Shown in pieces: positions 7,851 through 16,151 of a stretch of DNA of 64,000 nt; positions within the stretch are counted from its first letter, which is position 1; every line of letters begins with the position of its first letter. Below the pieces are notes generated by a model. That model saw only the letters and a program-made list of their open reading frames with translations. It made no database searches and was not told the origin of the DNA. The DNA comes from Rhizocola hellebori (lineage in GTDB: Bacteria; Actinomycetota; Actinomycetes; Mycobacteriales; Micromonosporaceae): positions 372,001 to 436,000 of the forward strand of contig NZ_BONY01000001.1 in assembly GCF_016862955.1 (NCBI RefSeq). The letters run 5' to 3'. The translations under genes were made by a program, and so were the position numbers.

Positions 7851-10800
7851 TCAGCTGACGATGAGCGTGTCAGTGCCGCTTCCCGCGAGATAGGTGAGGC
7901 TGGGGTCGTAGGTCACCGTGCCGTTTGTTTGCACAGTGAAGTAGAAGGTGGCGTTGGCGGTGACGATCCGGTGCCGCCCAGGGGCCAGGGTGAAGGTGTG
8001 CGGGGTCCGGCTGGGTAGGACGGACCCGATCGCGGTGAGCTCGAAGGTCGGGGCCGATTGCCTCGTTGCGTCGATGGTTATCAAGTAGCCGTGGGCCACC
8101 AGCGTGTCGCCGTTGGCGGACAGGAACGCCAAGCCGGAGCTGACGGTGCCGTCTGCCCTGACGGTGAAATCATGGATGTTGAGGCTGGCCGTGGTGACTT
8201 GGTGGCCTCCAGGGAACACTCTGATTGTCGCTACCGGATCCTTGGGGATGATGCTGCTGATTCCGCCCACGCCAAATTTGCTATAGGTCAGCTCGCGCAT
8301 GTCGACATGGATTGTCAGGCCGTGCCCTACCACGGTGTTGGATCCGCTGACGGTCAGGAACGGCTCTGATTGGGTGGTGGTGACTGAGCCGTCGGGGTGG
8401 ACGGTGTAGTCGAGAGTGGTCGTGAAGCCGGTGACCTGGTGTCGTCCAGGAAAGACGGAGATGGTCTTTATGCTGCTGGTCGGGATGATGCTGCTGTATC
8501 CAGGCACGCCGAAGTAGGCGTAGGACAGCTGACGCATGTCCAGGTTGACGCGATGGCCGCGTACGGTCAGGGTAGCCGTGCCTCGACCATCCAAATAGGA
8601 CGCATCTTCGTCATATTGAATTGTACCGGCGGTGGTCACGCTGAAGGCGAAGGTCTTGCCACCGACCGAAAGCTGGTAGGCGGCAGGCGCAAGCGACATG
8701 GCCTGGGGCTGGCGGGAGCTGAGCGCGTTGGCCACTCCGCTGAGGGTGAACGACGAGGACATGGTGAGGTCGGTCAAGTCGATCCCGATGGGAAAAGTCC
8801 CCGCCGGCGGCGTAGTGGTTGGGCAGCAGGTCGACCCGGTGGTGGATGGAGAAGGCCCCGGCGCGGCGGCAACAGCTTGGGTGGAGGCGATAGGGTCAGC
8901 CGAAGGCGAAGCTGAAGACTGGGGCGAATTTGTTGCTGTGGTGGTGGTGCTGGCACTGGCCGACGGTGCCGCCTGATAGGTGACGACTGGGCCGTTGCCG
9001 ATTAGCACGAAAGCCGAGACTACTGCCAGCAGAAGGACGCCCCCGCCGCGGGCCGCCTGCCCGAGCGCCGGGCTGTGCTGGAGGACGGTGACTGGCGCCG
9101 TGGGGATTCCCGGTCTGATGGTGAGGGCCTTGTGCCACAGCGGCGGCGCAGCCGTCGAAGCGACGGCCGGGGTGGCAAGGCGAGCCATGGCGGCCGCTGA
9201 CAGCGCTTCACTCGGACCTTTTCCGCCACCGGAACGTCCCCCGGTAAGGATTCTCTCGAACCAGCCGAACATCTCCTCGCGAAGCTGGCGCGGGCGTGAG
9301 CGGTGAGGTCCCAGCTGCGTGACCCAAAAGCCTGTCCCGATGCCGGGAAGCAGATGGCGTATAGGCGCCAGTGGCCAATGCTTGCGGAATCGGCCTCGCA
9401 TACCGACCGAGCGGGAAGTGTCGGGAGCCGCAGCCGCGGTCTGCAGCCGCTGCAGGTTCTCGGATTCGTTGCGAAGGCGCTTGAGAGATATGGGATAGTC
9501 GCCGGCCGCCTGATGGTAAAGGTCGACGGCGCTGGCCTGAGCCTCGTAGGCGTTCTGGAACTGATGAGCGTCGACAAAGCACAGCGCCAGGTTCGCCAGG
9601 CCGTCCGCCATTTCCACCATTTCGGCCGGGGAGACGGGCTCTGCGTTGCGCTCATGCTGAATCAGGATCGCCTGCTGCGCAGCCGCAACCGCGTCGTCGT
9701 GGCGATGGGCTGTGAGCAGAGCGTAGGAAAGGTTGCCGTATGCCGCGGCGAGGTCGCGCCGCAGGTGCGGGTGCGTCACCGCCGCGCGCTCATAAAGCGT
9801 CACTGCTTCGCGGGCGCTGTCGACCGCGCCCGCCCGTGATGCCTCAATCAGCAAAAGCGCTTTGACGGTAAGGCAGGCCGCAAGGTCCACGCCGTCGGCG
9901 GCTTCCGCTGGCTCGCGGCGGTGAGCGGCCAGTGCCTCTTCGATGGCGGCTAGGCCGTCGACTGGTCTTCTGCCCGCGGCCGCGCATATCGCCAGCGTCT
10001 GCAGCGCGTTCGCGAAGTGTGACCGGTACCCGTCAAAATCTAATGTGGACAGAGCTCGAAAGGTTTCCGCCGCGCTACCCGCCAGCCGGATGGCGAGGCT
10101 CACCGACTCGCTGCCGCCCGGCTGATCGAGTTGGTGGGTGGCCAGACAGGCCGCCAGACGCAGCCGCGCCGAGGCCGTGCCTAAACGATAGACGAGAGGC
10201 TGCTGCGTGCTCAGCTCGTTCATCAACTCGATCGCGGTCGCCGCCGACTCGATCGCTTCGCCGATGCGCCCGCTGGCCCGCAGGGCGTCGGACAGGTTTC
10301 CCCATGCCAGCGCCAGCCGATAGGTGTAGTCGGCGCTGGTGGCGGCCTGGCGGGTGATGGCCTCGATGACCTCGCGGGCGTCCCCGATCGCCTCCTGCGC
10401 TTGACCCGCGTCGATCTGGCATGCGCACAGGTTCACCAGCGCAGCCACCAGAGCGGGAAGATGAAGTCTTTCGTCCATATCGGACAGACGCCGACGGATC
10501 TGCGCCGCCCGCGTGAACGCCGCGATCGCTTCTTCCATCTGACGGTGTTCGGTCAGCCTGCTGCCCAGGTTGTTCCATGCCGAGGCGTGTGTCGCGGCCT
10601 CACCAGGATCCCAATCGCCAGATTCGCTTATGCCGCACGGAACGTGTACGAGCAGACCGGTCGCCTGCCGGGCGGCCGTCAATGCCTCGCCGTGGTGACC
10701 CGCCTCGGACAGCCGCCGGCTGAGGGTGATGAGGTCATCTATATAGGCCTTGCCCGGACTGTCGGATGGCACAGCGAGTCGTCTCGACACCTGCACGGCC

Positions 10801-12356
10801 ACCTGTCTGAGGCGGGGCAACAGCTGGTCGGCCAGAAGCTGGTCAACGGCCCTGACCACGTGCAGCTCGGTGGCCGGGTCGCGAATGGCTTCCAGCATCA
10901 AGGCCGTGAAGCGCTCGTGGTGGTCGGCGGCTACCAGCGCGGGAAGGTAGGTGGCAGGGCTCATGCGCACCAGGGCCGCCACCGCATGGCCGAGCCGTCT
11001 CGCACCCAGTTGGTGCACGGTGTCGGCGGTGGGTGCGGACAGCGCGCGCAGAAGCGTCGCGATGACATGACCGGCCTGCGCGGCGCTGCTGCCGCGGGTG
11101 AGGTTGGTGATATGGACGGCCCAATCTTCATCGCTGCGCTTATCCATCGCCCCCTTCAGAAGGTGCAGATCGCAGAGCCGATCCGGCTTGGGCGCTTGCC
11201 AGATCGACACGTCGCCTGGGTACATGCCCGCCAGCGTGCGGACCAGAGCGTCGACCGTCGCTGCGGGAACGTCCGCCAGCTGCGGCAGGGCGGCCATCGC
11301 GCGAGCGGCCTCACGGCTGTGCTGAAACGGGAGCAGGCACACGACATCGAGGAGCCGCATCGGCTCCGGTCCGAGATCGATGTCGCCTGCCGCCGCGGCG
11401 AGAGCCAGCCTCAGCTGGCGGTGCTCGTGGGCTTCCAGCAAGTGCTCAATCGGGTCCATGGCGCGCGTCGCCGTGGTCGGCTCGATCTGGTCAAGCACAC
11501 TGATGAGTGCGTCGGCGTAAAGGTCCAATGTGGTCTGGAAAGGTCCCGGAGGCTCCCGCGGTAACGCGAGCTCGTTGGCGAGCAAGCCTTCAGCGATAGC
11601 TTTAGCGGCAAACGATTCGGCCGCAGCACGCCACAGGAGTCCCGTCCTCTGGTCAAGCGACTGACCCGACGCGGTCAGCGACTCGGGCAGCGAGGCAAGC
11701 CAACGAACCTGGGGATCGACCAGTCCAAGTCCGCTCCTGTGCCTGGTCACCAATTCGCTCCACCAACGGCCGGTCTGACGCGCCAGGAGCAGCAGCCGCA
11801 CCGGCGACACCTCACGGTCCACACCTGCCACGACGTCAAGCAACGCGGCCGCAAGCTCGGCGTTCGCGTCGGCGTAGTCGACCACAAGCAGCGCACCCTG
11901 CACGTCGGGCAGCGTGGCCGAGTGTGCCGCCGCCGCGAGCAGCCGCTCGCCTTCGGTTGACCTCACCACACCCGCCAGCCATCCTCTGTCGCGAAGACGC
12001 TGGCAAAGCTGCAAAGCGAGCACGGTCTTGCCCTGACCGCCCGGCCCGCAGACGAGCTGGGCGGCTGCCGCCGGACCGTTGACACACCAACCGAAAAGCT
12101 CGTCGGTTTCGGGCCGCTCGACCACATCGAACACCATTGCGGCCGGATCCAGCCATGTGCTCAACCTGTTGGCAGGAGGCGGACTCGCCGGGCCGAACAA
12201 CCATGCCGCAGCCTCATCACGGTCTGCCGGGGGCACCGTCGGCACCGGCAGGGCCGCGTTGTTGATGCCAAAGATGTTCACCCCACCGCGGATGGTGACA
12301 TCGCGGTGGAACGCGATCTCCACGGCCTGGAAGAGCTGATCGCTGCCATCATCCAT
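7851..12356 (-). CDS. STAND NTPase with TPRs, membrane span and external beta repeats
   Basis: The product has 1501 residues. Residues about 17-33 (DVTIRGGVNIFGINN) repeat a motif found at the C-terminus of the cyclase-like protein upstream. Residues 104-111 (GPGGQGKT) are a Walker A and LLVVDYADA near 156 a Walker B, as in STAND/NACHT-type switches. From about 500 to 1000 there are tetratricopeptide-like helix pairs (ASAWNNLGSRL, AYGNLSYALLTAHRHDDAVAAA). A membrane span lies near 1106-1121, followed by a Ser/Thr/Pro linker. The last about 315 residues hold four beta-rich repeats of about 80 residues. It overlaps the cyclase-like gene by 8 bp, so the two are translationally coupled. STAND proteins are signal-triggered switches; here the external repeats could sense a signal across the membrane. 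That role is inferred. Confidence 0.85.
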   Translation of the reverse strand: MDDGSDQLFQAVEIAFHRDVTIRGGVNIFGINNAALPVPTVPPADRDEAAAWLFGPASPPPANRLSTWLDPAAMVFDVVERPETDELFGWCVNGPAAAAQLVCGPGGQGKTVLALQLCQRLRDRGWLAGVVRSTEGERLLAAAAHSATLPDVQGALLVVDYADANAELAAALLDVVAGVDREVSPVRLLLLARQTGRWWSELVTRHRSGLGLVDPQVRWLASLPESLTASGQSLDQRTGLLWRAAAESFAAKAIAEGLLANELALPREPPGPFQTTLDLYADALISVLDQIEPTTATRAMDPIEHLLEAHEHRQLRLALAAAAGDIDLGPEPMRLLDVVCLLPFQHSREAARAMAALPQLADVPAATVDALVRTLAGMYPGDVSIWQAPKPDRLCDLHLLKGAMDKRSDEDWAVHITNLTRGSSAAQAGHVIATLLRALSAPTADTVHQLGARRLGHAVAALVRMSPATYLPALVAADHHERFTALMLEAIRDPATELHVVRAVDQLLADQLLPRLRQVAVQVSRRLAVPSDSPGKAYIDDLITLSRRLSEAGHHGEALTAARQATGLLVHVPCGISESGDWDPGEAATHASAWNNLGSRLTEHRQMEEAIAAFTRAAQIRRRLSDMDERLHLPALVAALVNLCACQIDAGQAQEAIGDAREVIEAITRQAATSADYTYRLALAWGNLSDALRASGRIGEAIESAATAIELMNELSTQQPLVYRLGTASARLRLAACLATHQLDQPGGSESVSLAIRLAGSAAETFRALSTLDFDGYRSHFANALQTLAICAAAGRRPVDGLAAIEEALAAHRREPAEAADGVDLAACLTVKALLLIEASRAGAVDSAREAVTLYERAAVTHPHLRRDLAAAYGNLSYALLTAHRHDDAVAAAQQAILIQHERNAEPVSPAEMVEMADGLANLALCFVDAHQFQNAYEAQASAVDLYHQAAGDYPISLKRLRNESENLQRLQTAAAAPDTSRSVGMRGRFRKHWPLAPIRHLLPGIGTGFWVTQLGPHRSRPRQLREEMFGWFERILTGGRSGGGKGPSEALSAAAMARLATPAVASTAAPPLWHKALTIRPGIPTAPVTVLQHSPALGQAARGGGVLLLAVVSAFVLIGNGPVVTYQAAPSASASTTTTATNSPQSSASPSADPIASTQAVAAAPGPSPSTTGSTCCPTTTPPAGTFPIGIDLTDLTMSSSFTLSGVANALSSRQPQAMSLAPAAYQLSVGGKTFAFSVTTAGTIQYDEDASYLDGRGTATLTVRGHRVNLDMRQLSYAYFGVPGYSSIIPTSSIKTISVFPGRHQVTGFTTTLDYTVHPDGSVTTTQSEPFLTVSGSNTVVGHGLTIHVDMRELTYSKFGVGGISSIIPKDPVATIRVFPGGHQVTTASLNIHDFTVRADGTVSSGLAFLSANGDTLVAHGYLITIDATRQSAPTFELTAIGSVLPSRTPHTFTLAPGRHRIVTANATFYFTVQTNGTVTYDPSLTYLAGSGTDTLIVS

Positions 12357-13080
12357 TGCGAATGCCGAACACGTTGGACCCGCCGTTGATCGTCAACTCC
12401 CCCATGACTTTGGTGGTCACGCTTTGCGGGGCGCCTGCGGTGGTCGCGCCCGCCCGGTCAGGTGCGCCCTCCGGCACGACCAGACTCAGGCGATGAGTGT
12501 CAGTGCCCGGCAGCCACAGCCAGGCCTTCTCATCGAACTCTTTCTCGGTGACCTGGACCGCGCGGAACCACTCTGGCTCGACATCGGACAATCGGCTGCC
12601 GATCCAATCACGAAAAACCACCTGCGACACAATGACCGCCAGCACAGCGTCGTCAGCCAATTCCAGCGCCCTTTTGACGACAGCGCTGTTGACGAGGCGG
12701 CTCACCCCCACCACGGCCTGACCCGAATATCCGTTGGCGGCCGGCTGCACCGGCCCATCGTCGATGGCGAGCCGGAGCCTGATCCGGTCCCGGTGGTCGC
12801 GTGAAGCGTTGAGGTTGCGCAACATAATGTCCAGCTGTTGGCTGAACGCTCCAGCCACTCGAGGCAGCATTTCCTTCGCGGGTACCAGACACAGCTCCTC
12901 GTCGCCCTTGGCCTGACGCAACCAGCAGGTGCGATCCAGGCCCGCGGCTTCGGCCGCTGCCTCCAGCGAAGCGAGCAGCTCCTGCTGAATACGCGCCTGC
13001 CGCGGATCGTCGTTGCGGCCGTAGCCGACCACATCGACCGCAAGACACAGGTACCGATCCACGCTGGCTGGATCGACCAT
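12349..13080 (-). CDS. Class III nucleotide-cyclase-like protein
   Basis: The 243-residue protein resembles a cyclase homology domain. LCLAVDVVGYG (Asp16) and QAKGDEELCLVP (Asp60) match the two metal-binding aspartates of class III cyclases. GQAVVGVSRLVN (Arg128) matches the G..V..ASRL segment, although the usual transition-state Asn is Gly125. The last residues (GELTINGGSNVFGIRNG) repeat the motif at the start of the STAND protein. The ATG at 13080 follows GGAAGGGGTGGCA; an upstream in-frame ATG at 13131 was judged less likely. Pycsar cyclases are relatives that make cCMP or cUMP. The nearby PycTM-like and Crp/Fnr genes support a cyclic-nucleotide product, but activity is not proven because the Asn is missing. 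Confidence 0.65.
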   Translation of the reverse strand: MVDPASVDRYLCLAVDVVGYGRNDDPRQARIQQELLASLEAAAEAAGLDRTCWLRQAKGDEELCLVPAKEMLPRVAGAFSQQLDIMLRNLNASRDHRDRIRLRLAIDDGPVQPAANGYSGQAVVGVSRLVNSAVVKRALELADDAVLAVIVSQVVFRDWIGSRLSDVEPEWFRAVQVTEKEFDEKAWLWLPGTDTHRLSLVVPEGAPDRAGATTAGAPQSVTTKVMGELTINGGSNVFGIRNG

Positions 13081-13160
13081 TGCCACCCCTTCCCCTGGCC
13101 GTCCACCTTGCCCGAAAGCAAGACTTGCCATTCCGTACAGTTACGGGATCCGCAAAAGCA

Positions 13161-13844
13161 TTAGCTGTTTCCCGTGTCGGCCCTGCGCCACAGCTCCTCC
13201 GGGTCGCTTACCACGATGCGGCGGTAGCCGCGGTGCAGGATCTTGTCTCGGGCCAAGGCCCGCAACGTCTTTTCCACCGTTGCCAGCCCGACGCCGGCCA
13301 GCGAGGCGATCTCGCTTTGTGTCAATGGCACCGCGAGTTGCAGACCCTCCGCGGCCGGTCGACCGTACATGTCGCTCAATGCCACCAAAACTCGGCACAC
13401 GCGCGAGGCAGCGTCGGTGGCGGCGAAGTCAATTCGCCTTTGATTGGCCCAGCGCAACCGATCCGCCAGCAGGCATGCCAGCGCGAACGACACCTCCGCC
13501 TGGCTGCACAAAAACGCGCGCAGGTCAGCGGCAGAAATCGCATGCGCCATGGTCGCCGAGCACGTCGTCACCGAGGCCGAACGTCCCGCGGCAGAAAGCA
13601 CTCCCATCTCCCCGACCAGATCACCGCCCGCCCGGATGGCCAGCAGCGGTTCATGTCCGCTGTCGTTACCATGAACCTTCACCAGACCATCGATCAAAAG
13701 AAATGCGTGCCCGGACGGCTCACCCAGCCGCATCATGCAACGGCCGGCCGGAAACCGCGCCTTCGTCCCCAACGACAGCATCGCCGCCCGCGCCGGCTCA
13801 GCCAGCCGACCGAGCAAACTCACCGCGGGCCAAGTGACCGCCAC
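13161..13844 (-). CDS. Crp/Fnr-family cyclic-nucleotide-binding regulator
   Basis: About 227 residues. The N-terminal half is a cyclic-nucleotide-binding beta barrel (LGRLAEPARAAMLSLG, then AGGDLVGEMGVLS, the phosphate-binding-cassette region). The C-terminal part is a Crp-type winged helix (VPLTQSEIASLAGVGLATVEKTLRAL). It lacks the Cys set of FNR iron-sulfur proteins. The GTG at 13844 is chosen because the open frame further upstream overlaps the PycTM-like gene and reads poorly; the true start could differ by some codons. It lies 56 bp behind the effector gene and 80 bp before the cyclase-like gene, all leftward. It probably reads the cyclic nucleotide made by the neighbour and changes transcription, by inference. 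Confidence 0.85.
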   Translation of the reverse strand: MAVTWPAVSLLGRLAEPARAAMLSLGTKARFPAGRCMMRLGEPSGHAFLLIDGLVKVHGNDSGHEPLLAIRAGGDLVGEMGVLSAAGRSASVTTCSATMAHAISAADLRAFLCSQAEVSFALACLLADRLRWANQRRIDFAATDAASRVCRVLVALSDMYGRPAAEGLQLAVPLTQSEIASLAGVGLATVEKTLRALARDKILHRGYRRIVVSDPEELWRRADTGNS

Positions 13845-13900
13845 ATCATCAATATATCGCGATAGCTGATCCGCCAAAGTCGCCGATCGGACGAGACCTG

Positions 13901-14380
13901 TCAGCCAGAAAACGGGGCAGTGACGAACAAAAACGTCAGTATCACCACCGCGACGATGGTGAGCAGCACCGATCCCTGCAGCATCCGGTACTTCCTCCAG
14001 TTGATGCGGCTCAGCGAGACCAGCTGATGAGCCGTCATCACCTGCCTCTCCTGCGCGGTGAGGCTGCGGAGCTGCCCGGCCAGCGCCTGCGGCTCCCACA
14101 GCCGCAGGTGCCCAAAGAAAATCATATGATTCCGGTACTGGGCCACGTGTCTACGGGCCGAGCCGAGCATCGGCATAATGACCAACGCCGCCAGACAGGT
14201 CGCCACAAGAAGCAGGCCAACCCCGACCACCCCCACCTTGGCCGGCCACGGCGACCTCGACTGAAGCAGGCGTTCATATCCGCTGAGCGACAAAACAAGC
14301 GCGCCGCCCTGCAACGTCAACAGCACCGAGGCCTTCAGATCGGCCCTGTTGGCCCAAGACTCCATCAGCGCGTGAGTCAT
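13901..14380 (-). CDS. Pycsar-type membrane effector (PycTM-like)
   Basis: About 159 residues with three hydrophobic helices (near residues 16-34, 50-75 and 134-155). Family signatures recognised are NRADLKASVLLTLQGGAL at the first helix, VIMPMLG after the second, NHMIFFGHL in the cytoplasmic part, and LSRINWRKYRMLQGSVLL before the last helix. In Pycsar anti-phage systems such proteins disrupt the membrane after binding a cyclic pyrimidine nucleotide. The ATG at 14380 has GGAG nine bases upstream and gives the usual size; the frame is open to 14524, so a longer product is possible. It is the first gene of the leftward four-gene group with the Crp/Fnr, cyclase-like and STAND genes. Confidence 0.75.
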   Translation of the reverse strand: MTHALMESWANRADLKASVLLTLQGGALVLSLSGYERLLQSRSPWPAKVGVVGVGLLLVATCLAALVIMPMLGSARRHVAQYRNHMIFFGHLRLWEPQALAGQLRSLTAQERQVMTAHQLVSLSRINWRKYRMLQGSVLLTIVAVVILTFLFVTAPFSG

Positions 14381-14641
14381 CGACGCAAGCTCCAGCCGAC
14401 CCACCGGCTGCTGCCCACCACCGCTCGACCGCCGCCGCCCCAGATACCGCACCACACCCATAACCACCGTCCACCGTCCGCGTCCGACAACCCACCCACA
14501 AGAATCGACCTCATGGCTGAGCAAACCCCGTCAGCCGACGGATTGTGAACCCCACCACCGCCTCGACGAGATCTGGCCGAGTTAGTCAAGCCCCCGGCCG
14601 GAGGAGTTCATACATCGACGGGAGTCACCAGAATGTGACGG

Positions 14642-15340
14642 GTGGGCGACCTGCTGGAGGCATACCGGCTGTGGTGGCACGGGCCGCAAGATCCCCACCA
14701 TCATCTGTGGTGGTGGGATCTCTACGCATGGGGCCGCGCGGGCAAAGTGGCCCAGGGCGTAGCCGCAGTGACGATCATTCTTGATCTCCTAGGCGCAAAG
14801 CGGCTCAAAGGTGCGGGCAAGTGGGCGAAACAGCTTCGGCCCTCTGTCGGCCAGGTGCTTTATGGCCTTGCCAATCGGAGCCCAGTGGCAGTGCTGCTTG
14901 TGGTCTCGGGGCTGGTGGCCCCGCCGGTGGTCCTGTATTACCTCATATTCCACGTCCTCAGATCTCCGGCCATCGAATCTCCTTGGTTGTGGCCCATCGT
15001 CGGTATTTTGTGGTTGCTGGGGATGTGGCTACTCCTGAGCGACAGGCAGGAATGGCGACAGATAGCCGACGAGGAAGCCGATCGACTCGGCCGTCCGCGG
15101 TGGCTCAACCGCGTCGGGCTGTTGTTGCTCGCTGTCGCCATGGCGCCTGTGGCCGGGGCGGTTCTCGCTGTGGACTTCACGCTGCTCGTACTGCCTTGGA
15201 TTGTCGTGTATGCCGCGGTGGTCGTCATACTCAAATGTCTCGGCTGGCTAATGGACCGGGCGGAGCCAGCAAGACTGTTGAGGGTTCTGGCCGCCATACT
15301 GTTCTTCCTCGGCCTGCACTTTGACATCCTGGCGTCCTAA
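14642..15340 (+). CDS. Multi-pass membrane protein, unknown
   Basis: A 232-residue protein beginning at GTG. Its N-terminus is rich in Trp and His (WWHGPQDPHHHLWWWDLY). At least four hydrophobic stretches follow (near residues 80-105, 115-132, 155-180 and 180-200), with a charged loop RQEWRQIADEEADRLGRP between. No family is recognised. It is divergent from the PycTM-like operon across a 260-bp gap, so it might share its control region, but nothing in the sequence shows it belongs to the system. Confidence 0.6.
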   Translation: MGDLLEAYRLWWHGPQDPHHHLWWWDLYAWGRAGKVAQGVAAVTIILDLLGAKRLKGAGKWAKQLRPSVGQVLYGLANRSPVAVLLVVSGLVAPPVVLYYLIFHVLRSPAIESPWLWPIVGILWLLGMWLLLSDRQEWRQIADEEADRLGRPRWLNRVGLLLLAVAMAPVAGAVLAVDFTLLVLPWIVVYAAVVVILKCLGWLMDRAEPARLLRVLAAILFFLGLHFDILAS

Positions 15341-15455
15341 TCTCCGCTATGGCGTTGGCTATCCGCGCTCAGGCAGCGACGGGATCAGCCCGCAGGATGG
15401 ATGAGCCAGCGCGATGCCGGTTTCGCCATAGGCCGCAAGTTGAGGCCAACCTGCC

Positions 15456-15564
15456 TACGCCCTCGCAGTCACCTCCCGCATCTACGACGACACCGGCCAG
15501 CAAATTACCGAGGTGCCCGCCCACTATCCAGCCCATCGCCAGATTCAAAGTCCGCTGGCCCTGA
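15456..15564 (+). pseudogene. Frameshifted C-terminal scrap of an IS481-type transposase
   Basis: One frame reads SRIYDDTGQQITEVPAH and a second frame continues IARFKVRWP to a stop at 15564. Together they match the C-terminus of IS481-family integrase-type transposases (RIYD...TEVP...IARFKVRKP). The frameshift and the lack of any catalytic DDE region show a dead fragment. The rest of 15341-15638 shows nothing else. Confidence 0.5.
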
Positions 15565-15638
15565 GGCCTCGGCTGATGAAGCGCCACAACTGTCCGTCAG
15601 TTCAGGCCCGCGGCTGCCATATAGCAGATGGAAAGGCG

Positions 15639-15860
15639 TCAGATTGACGTGATTTTTTTTAAAGTGCGTGGTGCCAGTGGCAGCGCAACCCACGCGACAA
15701 GACCGGCCGCGATAGTCATGATAGCCAGCCATACCAGGCCAGATAGCGATTGTGTGGACGCAGGAACCTCGCTGGCGGCGGCAAGCGAGGCCAGCAACGC
15801 GACGATCAGACGACGCGTGTCCACAACGACATTGTTCCACCACCTGTCGAGATACGACAC
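15639..15860 (-). CDS. Small membrane protein, unknown
   Basis: A 73-residue product with one strong hydrophobic segment (LVWLAIMTIAAGLVAWVALPLA, split here into LVWLAIMTIAAG and LVAWVALPLA) and possibly a weaker one nearer the N-terminus (LIVALLASLAAA). It follows the L7/L12-like gene by 12 bp on the same strand, so the pair may be an operon. No family is recognised; reality as a gene is moderate. Confidence 0.4.
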   Translation of the reverse strand: MSYLDRWWNNVVVDTRRLIVALLASLAAASEVPASTQSLSGLVWLAIMTIAAGLVAWVALPLAPRTLKKITSI

Positions 15861-15872
15861 AGGCCGCTGTCC

Positions 15873-16079
15873 TCACCGCGTTGCTCTCGCACCTACCGCT
15901 GACGACACGGTGAAGTCATCAGGTCGCACCTTTCGAAGATGCGCGTACCGCTCGTGAAATATGTCGATCGCCTCCTTCAACCCGCAGCTCCGGACCTCCC
16001 GTATCTCCTGCATCGCGTCAAGGATGCGGCCTTGAACGATGAAGTCGTCGACCTGCCTCCACGAACTCACGCGAGCCAT
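15873..16079 (-). CDS. Small L7/L12-C-terminal-like protein
   Basis: A 68-residue protein. VDDFIVQGRILDAMQEIREV followed by GLKEAIDIFHERY resembles the ClpS/ribosomal L7/L12 C-terminal fold seen in many small actinobacterial proteins (a helix with the I.A...R pattern followed by GLKEA). It begins with ATG (MARVSSW) and is followed after 12 bp by a small membrane protein. The role is unknown. Confidence 0.5.
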   Translation of the reverse strand: MARVSSWRQVDDFIVQGRILDAMQEIREVRSCGLKEAIDIFHERYAHLRKVRPDDFTVSSAVGARATR

Positions 16080-16151
16080 CTTGCCCTAGCGCGCCAGTAA
16101 CCAAGGGCGACGCCTTTCGTGTCAACAAGGTCAAGCTGCATCGGAACACGA

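Noticed and set aside
13081-13131. An earlier ATG start for the cyclase-like gene
   Set aside because: The extra residues (MASLAFGQGGRPGEGVA) lack family likeness, while the ATG at 13080 has GGAAGGGG upstream.
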